A stretch of DNA of 64,000 nucleotides from DATCYX01 sp963714425 (GTDB lineage Bacteria; Chloroflexota; Anaerolineae; Anaerolineales; UBA4823), in the NCBI GenBank assembly GCA_963714425.1, contig CAVQOI010000004.1, positions 620,001-684,000 on the forward strand, in the 5' to 3' direction. How positions within the stretch are numbered: position 1 is the stretch's first letter; each line of letters starts with the position of its first letter. Positions 37,585 through 45,569 of the stretch are shown piece by piece. A program made the translations under genes and the position numbers. Below the pieces are notes generated by a model. It worked only from the letters and a program-made list of their open reading frames with translations, searched no databases and was not told the DNA's origin.

Positions 37585-38367
37585 CTAAACAGGCGATACT
37601 CTCCCGATCGCTTCACGCACCTTGCGTGCCAGCTCGCCGAAGGCAGGCGTGTAGATCACGCTCTCATCCCTTGGTCGTGGTAAATCCACGTTCAGATCCA
37701 GGCACAGTTTCCCTGGGCGGGGGGTAAGCACAAGCACGCGGTCTGCAAGCAGCAGCGCCTCGGGAATCGAGTGGGTCACCATCACCACAGTCTTGCGCTT
37801 CACCTGCCAGATGCGCAGGAGCTCGGCGCCCATCCGCTCGCGTGTCAGCGCGTCCAGGCTACCGAAGGGCTCATCCATCAGCAGAACGTCTGGGTCGTGC
37901 ACAAGGGCGCGGGCGATAGCCACCCTCTGCGCCATGCCTCCCGATAGGTCGCGTGGCAGGCTGGCTTCGAAGCCCTGCAAACCCACCAGCGCTACCAGCT
38001 CGCCCGCTCGCTCCAGCGCAGATTCTTTTGGCATCCCCTGCAGCTCCAGGGGCAGGGTGATATTCTCCAGCACGCTACGCCAGGGCATGAGGTTGGCGCG
38101 TTGGAAGACGAAACCCACCCCGCGCCTTGGCCCATCCCACGGCGTTCCGTTAAAGCTTACATGCCCGTGGGTAGGCGCAAGCAGACCTGCTAGCACGCGC
38201 AGCAGCGTGGTTTTTCCGCTGCCCGAAGGACCCAGCACGCATAGGAACTCTTGCGGATAAACCGAGAAGGAGACTTCCTCCAGCGCCCGCAGCCCGCCGT
38301 TACCATTCTCGAATATGGCGCTGAGGCCTTCTACCACCAGGATAGGCACCATCAAGCTATTGCTCAT
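37585..38367 (-). CDS. ABC transporter ATPase of the FMN-riboswitch-linked uptake system
   Basis: 260 residues from ATG 38367 (MSNSLMVPILVVEGLS), supported by AAGGAGATGG just upstream; an extension to 38505 would read through a non-coding repeat. Walker A GPSGSGKTT, Q-loop VFQRANLMPW, signature LSGGMAQRVAIARALVHDP, Walker B VLLMDEPFGSLD and H-switch VTHS are present. It belongs to the SsuB/TauB/ThiZ-like nitrate-sulfonate-taurine group. It follows the substrate-binding and permease genes on the same strand, so it is the energising subunit for the proposed riboflavin uptake system. Confidence 0.88.
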   Translation of the reverse strand: MSNSLMVPILVVEGLSAIFENGNGGLRALEEVSFSVYPQEFLCVLGPSGSGKTTLLRVLAGLLAPTHGHVSFNGTPWDGPRRGVGFVFQRANLMPWRSVLENITLPLELQGMPKESALERAGELVALVGLQGFEASLPRDLSGGMAQRVAIARALVHDPDVLLMDEPFGSLDALTRERMGAELLRIWQVKRKTVVMVTHSIPEALLLADRVLVLTPRPGKLCLDLNVDLPRPRDESVIYTPAFGELARKVREAIGRVSPV

Positions 38368-38398
38368 GGGCCATCTCCTTTTTGACCCCCCACCCTTG

Positions 38399-38500
38399 CC
38401 CTCCCCCCTTTCAGGGGGGAGGGGTTTTTTTTGGATGTTGTGGGCGGGCTTCGCCGCCCACAACATCCAAAATCTTTTCCCCCCGCCCCTGGGGGCGGGG
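38399..38500. repeat. Cluster of three hairpins between transporter genes
   Basis: First, CCCTCCCCCC and GGGGGGAGGG around TTTCA (38399-38423) followed by eight T (38425-38432), which would be a strong terminator on the plus strand although both neighbours are on minus. Second, 15-base arms at 38433-38447 and 38454-38468 around GCTTCG. Third, CCCCCGCCCC / GGGGGCGGGGG at about 38481-38501. Its G/C hairpin plus long hairpin layout matches 36427-36515 and 43010-43097, suggesting a dispersed element. Confidence 0.65.
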
Positions 38501-38526
38501 GCCAAGGGGGTGGGGGCAAATAAACT

Positions 38527-39537
38527 CTACGGAGTAATAAACTCATTGGTAAATGCCTTATTCAGGTCCAGGGGCTCGGACACCAGCCCCATCTCCAGGA
38601 GCACGCGCTGCATGTTCTCCCACGCTGCCGGATCAGATTGCCCGGGCGGGTCAGCCTGGTATAGGGCTACTGAGGTCGTCAGGATCTCCTTTTGGATGCC
38701 TTCATCCGCCAGTGCTAACCCCTCGACGTAATCCAGGCTGATGCGGTAAGCCTCATCTGGATTGGCGATTGTATCCGCCACTCCCCGCAGCGTAGCTTGC
38801 ACCATTTGTCTCACCAGCTCCGGGTTGTTCTGCAGTGTGCTCTCGTTGGTGATCAGCCCGTTTGAAGCCAGATGCACATAGTCCGCCACGCGAATGACGT
38901 CCACCTCGTAACCTTGGGCGCGCAATTGGATGGGCTCATTGGCTGCATAGCCTACAATTGCCTGCTCCTGGTCGGCTGCCAGGGCTTCCACCTGGTTGAA
39001 GCCGATGGAGTCCAGGGTGACGCCGGTTTCGGGCACGCCCGCCGCGCTGAGCAAAGCACGCAGCCCGATATAATTCGCCCCGAACAGACCCGGAAGCCCC
39101 ACCTTCTTGCCAACCAGGTCGCCCGGCTGGCGTATGCCCTGGCTGGCCTTTGAGACCACCGCCACGGGATAATCCCGGTACCAGGCCATCACATATACCA
39201 CCGGCAGGCCTTGGGAGCGCGCCAGCAAGACCTGCTCACCAGAAACGATAGCGAACTGGATCTCATTCGCCCCCACCAGAGCCAGGCCATCCGTCTCGAA
39301 GCTGTAATCCAGATCCACTTGGATGCCTGCCTCCTGATAATACCCCTTGTGAATGGCGACATACAGCGGGGCGAACTGGATGTTGGGGATATAGCCGACG
39401 GGCAGGCGCACTTTTGCCAGGGGCGCCGAGGTCGGAGTTTCCTCAGGCGCTTGCGGGGCAGCATCAGGCAGGCCAGCACAGCCAACTAAGGCCAGCACAA
39501 TCAGAGAAAATGCGATGAAGATTGTTTTGCCAGGCAT
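38527..39537 (-). CDS. ribY: RibY-like substrate-binding lipoprotein (NMT1/THI5 fold)
   Basis: 336 residues; lipobox LVLALVGC (Cys ~20), Pro/Thr linker, then an NMT1/THI5-like periplasmic binding fold: VGYIPNIQFAPLYVAIHKGYYQEAGIQVDL (~47-76), GEQVLLARSQGLPVVYV, GKKVGLPGLFGANYIGLRALL and NEPIQLRAQGYEVDVI. In Chloroflexota this family with an FMN riboswitch is RibY of the RibXY riboflavin transporter; the relatives bind thiamine precursors (ThiY) or sulfonates. The riboswitch at 40653-40797 on the same strand ahead of the permease argues strongly for a flavin or flavin precursor as ligand. The permease gene is 14 bp upstream. Confidence 0.8.
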   Translation of the reverse strand: MPGKTIFIAFSLIVLALVGCAGLPDAAPQAPEETPTSAPLAKVRLPVGYIPNIQFAPLYVAIHKGYYQEAGIQVDLDYSFETDGLALVGANEIQFAIVSGEQVLLARSQGLPVVYVMAWYRDYPVAVVSKASQGIRQPGDLVGKKVGLPGLFGANYIGLRALLSAAGVPETGVTLDSIGFNQVEALAADQEQAIVGYAANEPIQLRAQGYEVDVIRVADYVHLASNGLITNESTLQNNPELVRQMVQATLRGVADTIANPDEAYRISLDYVEGLALADEGIQKEILTTSVALYQADPPGQSDPAAWENMQRVLLEMGLVSEPLDLNKAFTNEFITP

Positions 39538-39551
39538 TTAATTTTGCTCCT

Positions 39552-40355
39552 CTATTCCGAGCGCTGCTGCCAGGAGAGCAGCCGCCCTTCGATTAGTACA
39601 ACTGCGCCATAGAGTCCCAGCGCAAGTGCCACCAGCGTGAACACTGCTACAAACACCAGGGCGGTATCATACTGGCCGCGACCCACGTTGACCAGGAACC
39701 CCAGCCCGCGGTCTGCCCCGACAAACTCGCCCACCACCGCGCCGATGACCGAGAGTGTGGCGCCAATGCGCAGCCCACCCAGGAAGACTGGCAGCGCTGA
39801 CGGGACTTCGAGATAGGTCACCGTCTGCACGCGGCTGGCTTGCAGTGAGCGCATCAGGTCCACCAGCTCCTCCGGCACGGAGCGCAGCCCCACCACGGTG
39901 TTGACCAGCACCGGGAAGAAGACAATCAGGGCGCAGATGAGCACCTTAGAGAACAGTCCCGGCCCGTACCAGATGATCAGGAGCGGGGCGATGGCTACCA
40001 CCGGCACGGATTGGCTGGCGACGATGTAGGGCGCCAGCAGGCGCTCGAGGGTGGGCGATTTCGCCAGCAGGTAGCCCAGTACGGTCGCCGCACTCACACC
40101 TAATGCCAGCCCCGCCAGCACTTCGCCCAGGGTCACCAGCGTGTTGCGCACAAGGCTCCCGTCCTGGATGGCCTGCCAAAAGCGCATCCATACCAGACCT
40201 GGTGCGGGCACGATGAAAGCCGGCTGCCCCGACAGGCGCACGTACCCCTCCCAGAGAAGGAGCCCCAGCGCAAGAGAAGCAGGGATCAGGAAGACCTGCA
40301 CCCGGCGCAGGTTATGCAAAGGCAGCTGTCTTGTTCTTACCAAGTTATTTTTCAT
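39552..40355 (-). CDS. ribX: RibX-like ABC transporter permease
   Basis: 267 residues with six hydrophobic helices and the binding-protein-dependent permease EAA-type loop ELVDLMRSLQASRVQTVTYLEVPSALPVFLGGLRIG (~165-200). Opening MKNNLVRTRQLPLHNLRR is basic and cytoplasmic. It belongs to the SsuC/ThiX group. As the first gene after the FMN riboswitch and its terminator, it is the permease of a flavin importer (RibX) by context. The order permease-binding protein-ATPase is complete, so the system looks functional. Confidence 0.82.
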   Translation of the reverse strand: MKNNLVRTRQLPLHNLRRVQVFLIPASLALGLLLWEGYVRLSGQPAFIVPAPGLVWMRFWQAIQDGSLVRNTLVTLGEVLAGLALGVSAATVLGYLLAKSPTLERLLAPYIVASQSVPVVAIAPLLIIWYGPGLFSKVLICALIVFFPVLVNTVVGLRSVPEELVDLMRSLQASRVQTVTYLEVPSALPVFLGGLRIGATLSVIGAVVGEFVGADRGLGFLVNVGRGQYDTALVFVAVFTLVALALGLYGAVVLIEGRLLSWQQRSE

Positions 40356-40502
40356 GAGAATTCTTCAAATCTCATCTGTTTAACCACGGATATACACAGA
40401 TTCAAACAAATCGCTCCTCATAAACATGCCCGTGTTCATCTGCCGCGAAGCAGGTGTTCATCATGCCTGCCGCAGGCATGACTGTGGGTTTTAACCAAAA
40501 TT

Positions 40503-40583
40503 CCCGAAGCTAAACTACACTTCGGGGCGTGCACGCAGGCAATCCTCGCCACCAAAAAACCCGAAAACCACCTGGTTCTCGGG
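40503..40583 (-). terminator. Tandem intrinsic terminators in the riboswitch expression platform
   Basis: On the minus strand a stem CCCGAGAACCA/TGGTTTTCGGG (plus coordinates about 40560-40583) runs into TTTTTT (40554-40559), a classic intrinsic terminator. A second hairpin CCCGAAG/CTTCGGG follows (40503-40526) with AATTTTGG behind it. They lie between the riboswitch and the permease gene, so ligand binding probably stops transcription here. Confidence 0.75.
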
Positions 40584-40652
40584 GCATACGGCGTGGAACA
40601 GACCTGATACAGGTCTGATGCTGGCTTCACGGTTGAATCGCAACCGTGAATG

Positions 40653-40797
40653 CCATACCTTCTCTCATCCGGACTGTACCGTCGGCTCCGGAGTCTCACC
40701 GGATCATGCGCCATGAGGCGCTCGCGGGCTTTACCGCCGGTCGGGAGTTGCGTACAACGTGTGTTCAGGTTGTAGGCGCACCCTGCCCCGAAGGTTA
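40653..40797 (-). promoter_or_regulatory. FMN riboswitch (RFN element)
   Basis: Read on the minus strand, the conserved RFN core is present almost unchanged: CTTCGGGGCAGGGTG at the 5' side, ACCGGCGGTAAAGCCCGCGAG, then GATCCGGTGAGACTCCGGAG, CCGACGGTACAGTCCGG and ATGAGAGAAGG closing P1. A variable arm lies between the first and second blocks. It senses FMN and here precedes an ABC uptake system, not riboflavin synthesis genes. A terminator follows 70 bases later. Confidence 0.96.
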
Positions 40798-40996
40798 TTC
40801 AGTTGTCGGTCGTGCGCTCGTGCAGCAGCTTGACGCTGCTACGCTAACGATCTCTCAGTAGTTGCACTGCTGAGGCTTGTTAAATATATCACAAAACGCA
40901 CGGCAGTGTAATACAAGACCCATTATAACGCTGCCGCTGGTGTTTTTCAATAGCTTAGCCACCCCGGGGCTGACAAGCACCTGGGAGATATCTAAT

Positions 40997-41605
40997 CTAT
41001 CCAACCTGTTCTTTGGAGGGAATCGCCGGAACCAACATTGGGGTGCGCCTGGCGTACTCTTCGTAAGCCGCGCCGTACTCCTTCACCAGCTTGCGCTCCT
41101 CCACCAGCGCCCCCAGGACCAGGTAGCCGGTCAGCCCCAGGTAGAAGGCAAGGATGTTCAGCGTCATCACGGGTGTCAGCCAGATCAGCACCAGCCCGGC
41201 GGTATACAACGGGTGTCGCACGTAGTGGTACAGGCCGCGCACCACCAGCTTCGAGGGTCCTTTCTTGGGTGGGTCGAGGAACTGCTGCAGCCCCAGGAAC
41301 GACCACACCCCCGTCTGCCAGATGCCCACCGCCAGCGCCAACCCCGCCAGCGCCTGGATGCCGATAGTGACGATAGTGAACGGGAAGGGGATGCTGTACA
41401 GCATCACGTCGGGCATGAAAGCCAGCATGCCCAGAACCGGCAGCAGGCTGATCACCGCGAAGCCGTTGTAGAACAGCCGGTACCAGCTATCTGCTCCGGC
41501 GCCGAACAGCCGCCGGGCACCCTCCTTAGCCCACAGCGATGCCAGGATGGAGTGGACCACGCTGTAAATGGCCGTGCCTATTAAGATGTAAAGAAATGAT
41601 CTCAT
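40997..41605 (-). CDS. NnrU / isoprenylcysteine carboxyl methyltransferase-like membrane protein
   Basis: 202 residues from ATG 41605 (MRSFLYILIGTAIYSVVHSILASLWAK); the extension to 41644 adds charged residues before the first helix. Five to six hydrophobic helices and a C-terminal methyltransferase-like core: GLYHYVRHPLYTAGLVLIWLTPVMTLN (~128-154) and EERKLVKEYGAAYEEYARRTPMLVP (~172-196). The RHPxY and E(E/R)...Yxx(Y)xxRxP motifs are the SAM-binding ICMT pattern. NnrU members occur with nitrogen-oxide metabolism; no such gene is next to this one. Substrate unknown. Confidence 0.75.
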   Translation of the reverse strand: MRSFLYILIGTAIYSVVHSILASLWAKEGARRLFGAGADSWYRLFYNGFAVISLLPVLGMLAFMPDVMLYSIPFPFTIVTIGIQALAGLALAVGIWQTGVWSFLGLQQFLDPPKKGPSKLVVRGLYHYVRHPLYTAGLVLIWLTPVMTLNILAFYLGLTGYLVLGALVEERKLVKEYGAAYEEYARRTPMLVPAIPSKEQVG

Positions 41606-41769
41606 ACCGCAATCCCTCAAGTCGAAACTATTTACTCCATGCAATTATTTGTAGTGAAAAAACCGCCTCCAGTCAAGGGATAAATCGTTAAGAATCAACC
41701 GATATCAACCTACAAAACGGAAAGGCGCGCCCGTGCTGCACAGGCATGCAAGCAGCATACAGAGGATGT

Positions 41770-42933
41770 TTAATAGAGTGATCTCGGCTCTGGCCAGAGC
41801 TTTGCCGCCAGCCCGCCCAGCATCCATACCAGGTGCATAAACAAGTGGTGATGGCTCATTCGATACGCGATCGCGGCTGCCCCCCATCGCACCATCAAAT
41901 AGCGCCCCACGACTGAGCTTCTCAATCGATTGCGGTAGTCATCGAAAGAGAAATCACCCGTAGCGAAAGCCTGGCGAAGGCTGTGCGCTGCCACCTGCCC
42001 GTAGCCCAATGCGGGGGCGATACCCTCACCGAACAATGGGTCGGCGCCAGCTGCGTCCCCCACTAAAAGCAGCCGTGGGAAGGCAAAGCGCTGACCTGGG
42101 ACTGAACCAGTGGATAGGGTGGCCTTCGATCTCTGTACTGCCAGCCTTGGGTTGGCGGCTTTCCAGATACCCCCCCAGCAGCCCCGGCAGGTCGGCACGT
42201 GGGCGCCGGAGAGCCACACGGGCATCGTAGATGCCCCGGTTGTAGTTGGGCTCCCCTCGCACCCAGGAGGGGAAGTCCCAGCAGTATCCTTGCAGCCCAG
42301 CATCAACCGGCGTGAAATCAAATTCGGCGTAATGCTCGCTGAATAACGGGGAAGAGTGGTCCGCAGGCAAGATGGTCTCCAGCAAGCGTGCCACCTGCAG
42401 GAGGGGTATTTCTTTCTCCGCAATCTGCTGGCGCCTGCTCTGGCGGTTCAGCCTCTGCCGCACCACCCCCTTGGATCCGTCCGCAGCCACCAGCGCCTGG
42501 ACGCGGTATTCCGCCTTGCCTGTCGTCACACTCACCCCGTGCTCGTCCACCTGGAAATCTGTTACCTCTTCATTTTCGCAGATCACCGCACCGCGCAGGC
42601 GCGCCTGCTCTGCCAGGTAGGCGTCCAGCTCCTGGCGGTGGAATACGACGAACTGCGGCTGACCAGAGCACGTGGACGGTCGCCCGGTACTTCAGTCGCA
42701 CATCATCGACCAGCGCGTGCGGGATGGGCAGCGGAAAGGGGAACCCCAGGATCGTTCAGGATATCCAGTCCAAGGCGGGTTACACCACCGCCGCACAGCT
42801 TGGGGCGCGGGTGGGCGGCTTTCTCGAGCAGCAGCATGCGCCCTGCCCAGGCGGGATCCGCCTGGAGCAAATGCAGGGCGGTCGAGAGGCCCGCCGGCCC
42901 GGCGCCTATGATCAATAAGTCTACCTGTTGCAT
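41770..42933 (-). pseudogene. Geranylgeranyl reductase-family flavoprotein, frameshifted
   Basis: An FAD-dependent oxidoreductase split over three frames. ATG at 42933 opens MQQVDLLIIGAGPAGLSTALHLL, the FAD-binding GxGPAG motif, and PKLCGGGVT. The frame is lost after LNDPGVPL near 42735 and again near 42665 (FVVFHRQELDAYLAEQA resumes the family pattern). The middle piece (VTDFQVDEHG...VAADGSKGVVR, WDFPSWVRGEPNYNRGIYD) loses frame near 42090. The last piece has GQRFAFPRLLLVGDAAGADPLFGEGIAPALGYGQVAA, the second FAD motif, to a stop at 41770. Intact relatives reduce the prenyl chains of archaeal lipids, chlorophyll or menaquinone. All coding motifs survive, so this is a fresh inactivation or consensus errors in C/T runs. 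Confidence 0.75.
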
Positions 42934-43009
42934 ACGTTGTGCGCATTATACCTGTGAAACTCACACTTTTATCCTTTGTTGTGTTTCATGCTCATCATGC
43001 CCCCACCCC

Positions 43010-43097
43010 CGTCCCCTCCTCCGCTTCTGGGGGAGGGGAGAATATGGCGAATTTGGTGATCTACAGGCGCTACGCGCCTGTAGATCACCAAATTCGC
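43010..43097. repeat. G/C hairpin plus perfect 24-base-arm hairpin
   Basis: A C-rich/G-rich element (CCCCTCC ... GGGGGAGGGGA, about 43010-43039) is followed by a perfect inverted repeat with arms 43047-43070 and 43074-43097 around TAC; pairing continues two bases beyond. It sits in the 366-bp gap upstream of korD and 3' of nothing on the minus strand, since the neighbouring reductase gene starts at 42933. So terminator function is not obvious for the neighbours, and a dispersed repeat is equally likely. Confidence 0.7.
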
Positions 43098-43299
43098 TAT
43101 GAACCGGGCAAAAAGACGATCGCTTAGCTGTGGCGCTACCGGAGTGGGGGGTGACACAGCGAAAGATGTAATCCTATATTCAGGAGTTTCGTCTCTATCC
43201 TTGAGGGCTTCCTTTAAATACAATGGTACTAAGGACAGCTGTCATACAGCCTTATTAGATTTGTGCCTGCTGTCTGTTCTGTAGGATCAAAGGGAAATC

Positions 43300-43578
43300 A
43301 TGACGGAGCAAACGTCAACTGAAGTGGAAACCGATAAAACAACATCCCAGCCACCCAGATCACGGCGTGGACCGCGCGGGCAGGTGATCATTTTCGGCAG
43401 GTGGTGCAAGGGCTGTGGCCTTTGCGTGGAATTCTGCCCCACCGGTGTGCTCGAGCTGGATGCAGACTCCCATCCGGTGGTTGCCTTCGCGGAAAAATGC
43501 ACTGCCTGCCATTGGTGCGATACGCACTGCCCCGACCTGGCAATCGTCGTCCAGCGCCTGGACCAGGATGAGCACTAA
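43300..43578 (+). CDS. korD: 2-oxoacid:ferredoxin oxidoreductase, delta (ferredoxin) subunit
   Basis: 92 residues. A polar N-terminal ~30 residues precede a two-cluster ferredoxin: CKGCGLCVEFCP (~36-47) and CTACHWCDTHCP (~67-78), each the CxxCxxCxxxCP signature of a [4Fe-4S] cluster. It shuttles electrons from the TPP-containing beta subunit to external ferredoxin. First gene of the operon korD-A-B-C; its stop is one base from the alpha start. Operon type and subunit sizes match 2-oxoglutarate:ferredoxin oxidoreductase, but 2-oxoisovalerate or pyruvate cannot be ruled out from sequence. Confidence 0.88.
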   Translation: MTEQTSTEVETDKTTSQPPRSRRGPRGQVIIFGRWCKGCGLCVEFCPTGVLELDADSHPVVAFAEKCTACHWCDTHCPDLAIVVQRLDQDEH

Positions 43579-43579
43579 G

Positions 43580-44701
43580 ATGACGATTAAATTCATCCAG
43601 GGCAACGAAGCCGTAGGCTGGGGTGCGCTGGCAGCCGGCTGCCTCTTCTATGCCGGTTACCCCATCACCCCCTCAACTGAGATCGCCGAGATGCTCTCGC
43701 GCGAGCTGCCCAAGGTGGGCGGCAAGTTCATTCAAATGGAAGATGAGATCGCCAGCCTGGCAGCTTGCATCGGCGCCTCGGCAGGCGGGATGAAAGCAAT
43801 GACTGCCACCTCAGGCCCAGGATTTTCGTTGATGCAAGAACATATCGGCTACGCAGCCATGACCGAAATCCCTGTCGTGATTGTGGACGTCCAGCGGCTG
43901 GGTCCCAGCACAGGCCAGCCCACCAGCGCCTCTCAGGGAGATGTGATGCAGGCGCGCTGGGGCAGTCACGGGGATTACCCCATCATCGCCCTCAGTCCCA
44001 CCTCCGTCCGGCAAGCCTTTGACCTGACCGTGACAGCCTTCAACTTCTCAGAACGCTACCGTACGCCGGTGATCCTGCTTATGGACGAGGTCATCGGGCA
44101 CATGCGCGAGAAAGTGATCCTGCCCGATTTCAGCGAGGTGATGCGCGTCGATCGTATGGGCACCGAGGTGCCACCGGAATGGTACAAGCCATATGGCGAC
44201 CCGGTGGGCGACGTGCCGCCCATGGCGATGTTCGGCTCGGGATACCGCTATCACATGACTGGCTTATTTCACGATACACAGGGATACCCTACTCAACTTC
44301 TGGAAGAGATCGATCCCTGGATTAAGCGCGTGCACCGCAAGATCAACCAGAATGTGCCGGATATCGTCATGAGCGATGAAGATGGACTGCAGGGTGCCAA
44401 TACGGTTGTGGTAGCGTATGGCGCAACAGCGCGCAGCGCCCGCCATGCCGTAAAGCTTGCCCGCCAGCGTCGTCACAAGGTCGGCTTGCTCACGCTGTTG
44501 ACCATCTGGCCTTTCGCTGAAGACCTGATCACCGGGTTGGGCCGATCTGTGCGGCGAATCATCGTCCCCGAGATGAACCTGGGGCAGCTTGCTCTGGAGG
44601 TTGAGCGCATTGCCGGGCGCAATAAAGTCCTGCGGGTCAACCGCGCAAACGGGGAGATGGTCACCCCTCAGATGATCCTGGAAGCGATCGAGGCTCATTA
44701 G
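43580..44701 (+). CDS. korA: 2-oxoacid:ferredoxin oxidoreductase, alpha subunit
   Basis: 373 residues from ATG 43580 (MTIKFIQGNEAVGWGALAAGC); an in-frame ATG four codons upstream overlaps korD and is also possible. Motifs: FYAGYPITPSTEIAEML (~25-41), MEDEIASLAACIGASAGGMKAMTATSGPG (~52-80) and QRLGPSTGQPT, which build the pyrimidine-side TPP domain. The C-terminal domain II carries VVAYGATARSARHAVKLAR. It oxidatively decarboxylates 2-oxoacids with CoA. Stop overlaps by one base-pair step with the beta start (TAG-C-ATG). The size (short alpha, separate gamma) fits the KorABCD type. Confidence 0.9.
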   Translation: MTIKFIQGNEAVGWGALAAGCLFYAGYPITPSTEIAEMLSRELPKVGGKFIQMEDEIASLAACIGASAGGMKAMTATSGPGFSLMQEHIGYAAMTEIPVVIVDVQRLGPSTGQPTSASQGDVMQARWGSHGDYPIIALSPTSVRQAFDLTVTAFNFSERYRTPVILLMDEVIGHMREKVILPDFSEVMRVDRMGTEVPPEWYKPYGDPVGDVPPMAMFGSGYRYHMTGLFHDTQGYPTQLLEEIDPWIKRVHRKINQNVPDIVMSDEDGLQGANTVVVAYGATARSARHAVKLARQRRHKVGLLTLLTIWPFAEDLITGLGRSVRRIIVPEMNLGQLALEVERIAGRNKVLRVNRANGEMVTPQMILEAIEAH

Positions 44702-44702
44702 C

Positions 44703-45569
44703 ATGACCAAAGAAGAACATAGCGCATATACATACCTGCGACACACCAAGAAATTCCCCAATGTGTGGTGCAGTGGCTGCGGGATCGGCATCGTGATGGG
44801 CGCCCTGATCCGCGCGATAGATCGCATGGCACTCGAGAAAGATTCGGTAGCTCTGGTCTCTGGTATCGGCTGCACCGGCAGGTTGCCCGTTTATCTTGAT
44901 TTCAACACACTGCACACAACGCATGGGAGGGCGCTGGCGTTTGCCACCGGATTGAAGCTCGCCCAGCCGCGTTTGAAAGTAATCACGGTAATGGGAGATG
45001 GGGATGCCCTGGCTATCGGCGGCAACCATTTCATCCATTCGGCGCGGCGCAACATCGACCTGACCGCCATTGTGGTCAACAACTCGATCTATGGCATGAC
45101 CGGCGGGCAAACCAGCCCCACCACCCCCATTGACAGCCGCGCCTCCACCGCCCCGTATGGGAACATTGAGCAGCCATTACCGGTTTGCGAGCTGGCGATT
45201 GCCGCAGGCGCATCTTACGTGGCGCGCAGCACGGTTTATCACGCCGTAGAGCTGGATAAGTTCATCGAGGCTGCCATCCAGAAGAACGGTTTCAGTCTGG
45301 TGGAGGTTGCCAGCTACTGCCACACAACATTTGGTCGCATCAACCGCCTGGGAACCGCCATTGATATGATGCGATCGATCAAAGAGAACTCCATCAGTCT
45401 GGCTGCTGCGGGCAAGCTATCCCCGGAAGATCGTGCTACCAGGATTGTGCGCGGTGTGCTGTGCGATATCGATAAGCCCGAGTACATCACCATGTACGAG
45501 CAGGTCATCCAACGTGCTCAGGAGGAAGCCGCCATAATACCCTCTCAGGAGGCCAATCTTGGTGCCTAA
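44703..45569 (+). CDS. korB: 2-oxoacid:ferredoxin oxidoreductase, beta (TPP-binding) subunit
   Basis: 288 residues. The cluster/TPP region WCSGCGIGIVMGALIRAIDR (~22-41) and SGIGCTGRLPVYLDF (~53-67) precede the TPP/Mg motif GDGDALAIGGNHFIHSARRNIDLTAIVVNNSIYGMTGGQ (~99-137), with GDGxx...NN as the diphosphate-binding signature. Conserved cysteines at ~23, ~26 and ~57, plus one further on, ligate the [4Fe-4S] cluster. korC starts within its last codons, so they are translationally coupled. Confidence 0.9.
   Translation: MTKEEHSAYTYLRHTKKFPNVWCSGCGIGIVMGALIRAIDRMALEKDSVALVSGIGCTGRLPVYLDFNTLHTTHGRALAFATGLKLAQPRLKVITVMGDGDALAIGGNHFIHSARRNIDLTAIVVNNSIYGMTGGQTSPTTPIDSRASTAPYGNIEQPLPVCELAIAAGASYVARSTVYHAVELDKFIEAAIQKNGFSLVEVASYCHTTFGRINRLGTAIDMMRSIKENSISLAAAGKLSPEDRATRIVRGVLCDIDKPEYITMYEQVIQRAQEEAAIIPSQEANLGA

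Noticed and set aside
38368..38505. N-terminal extension of the ABC ATPase to 38505
   Set aside because: The extension translates an intergenic hairpin repeat; the ATG at 38367 has a good ribosome site and fits family length.
42969..43223. 84-codon minus-strand frame across the hairpin upstream of korD
   Set aside because: It is made mostly of the inverted repeat and has no coding features.
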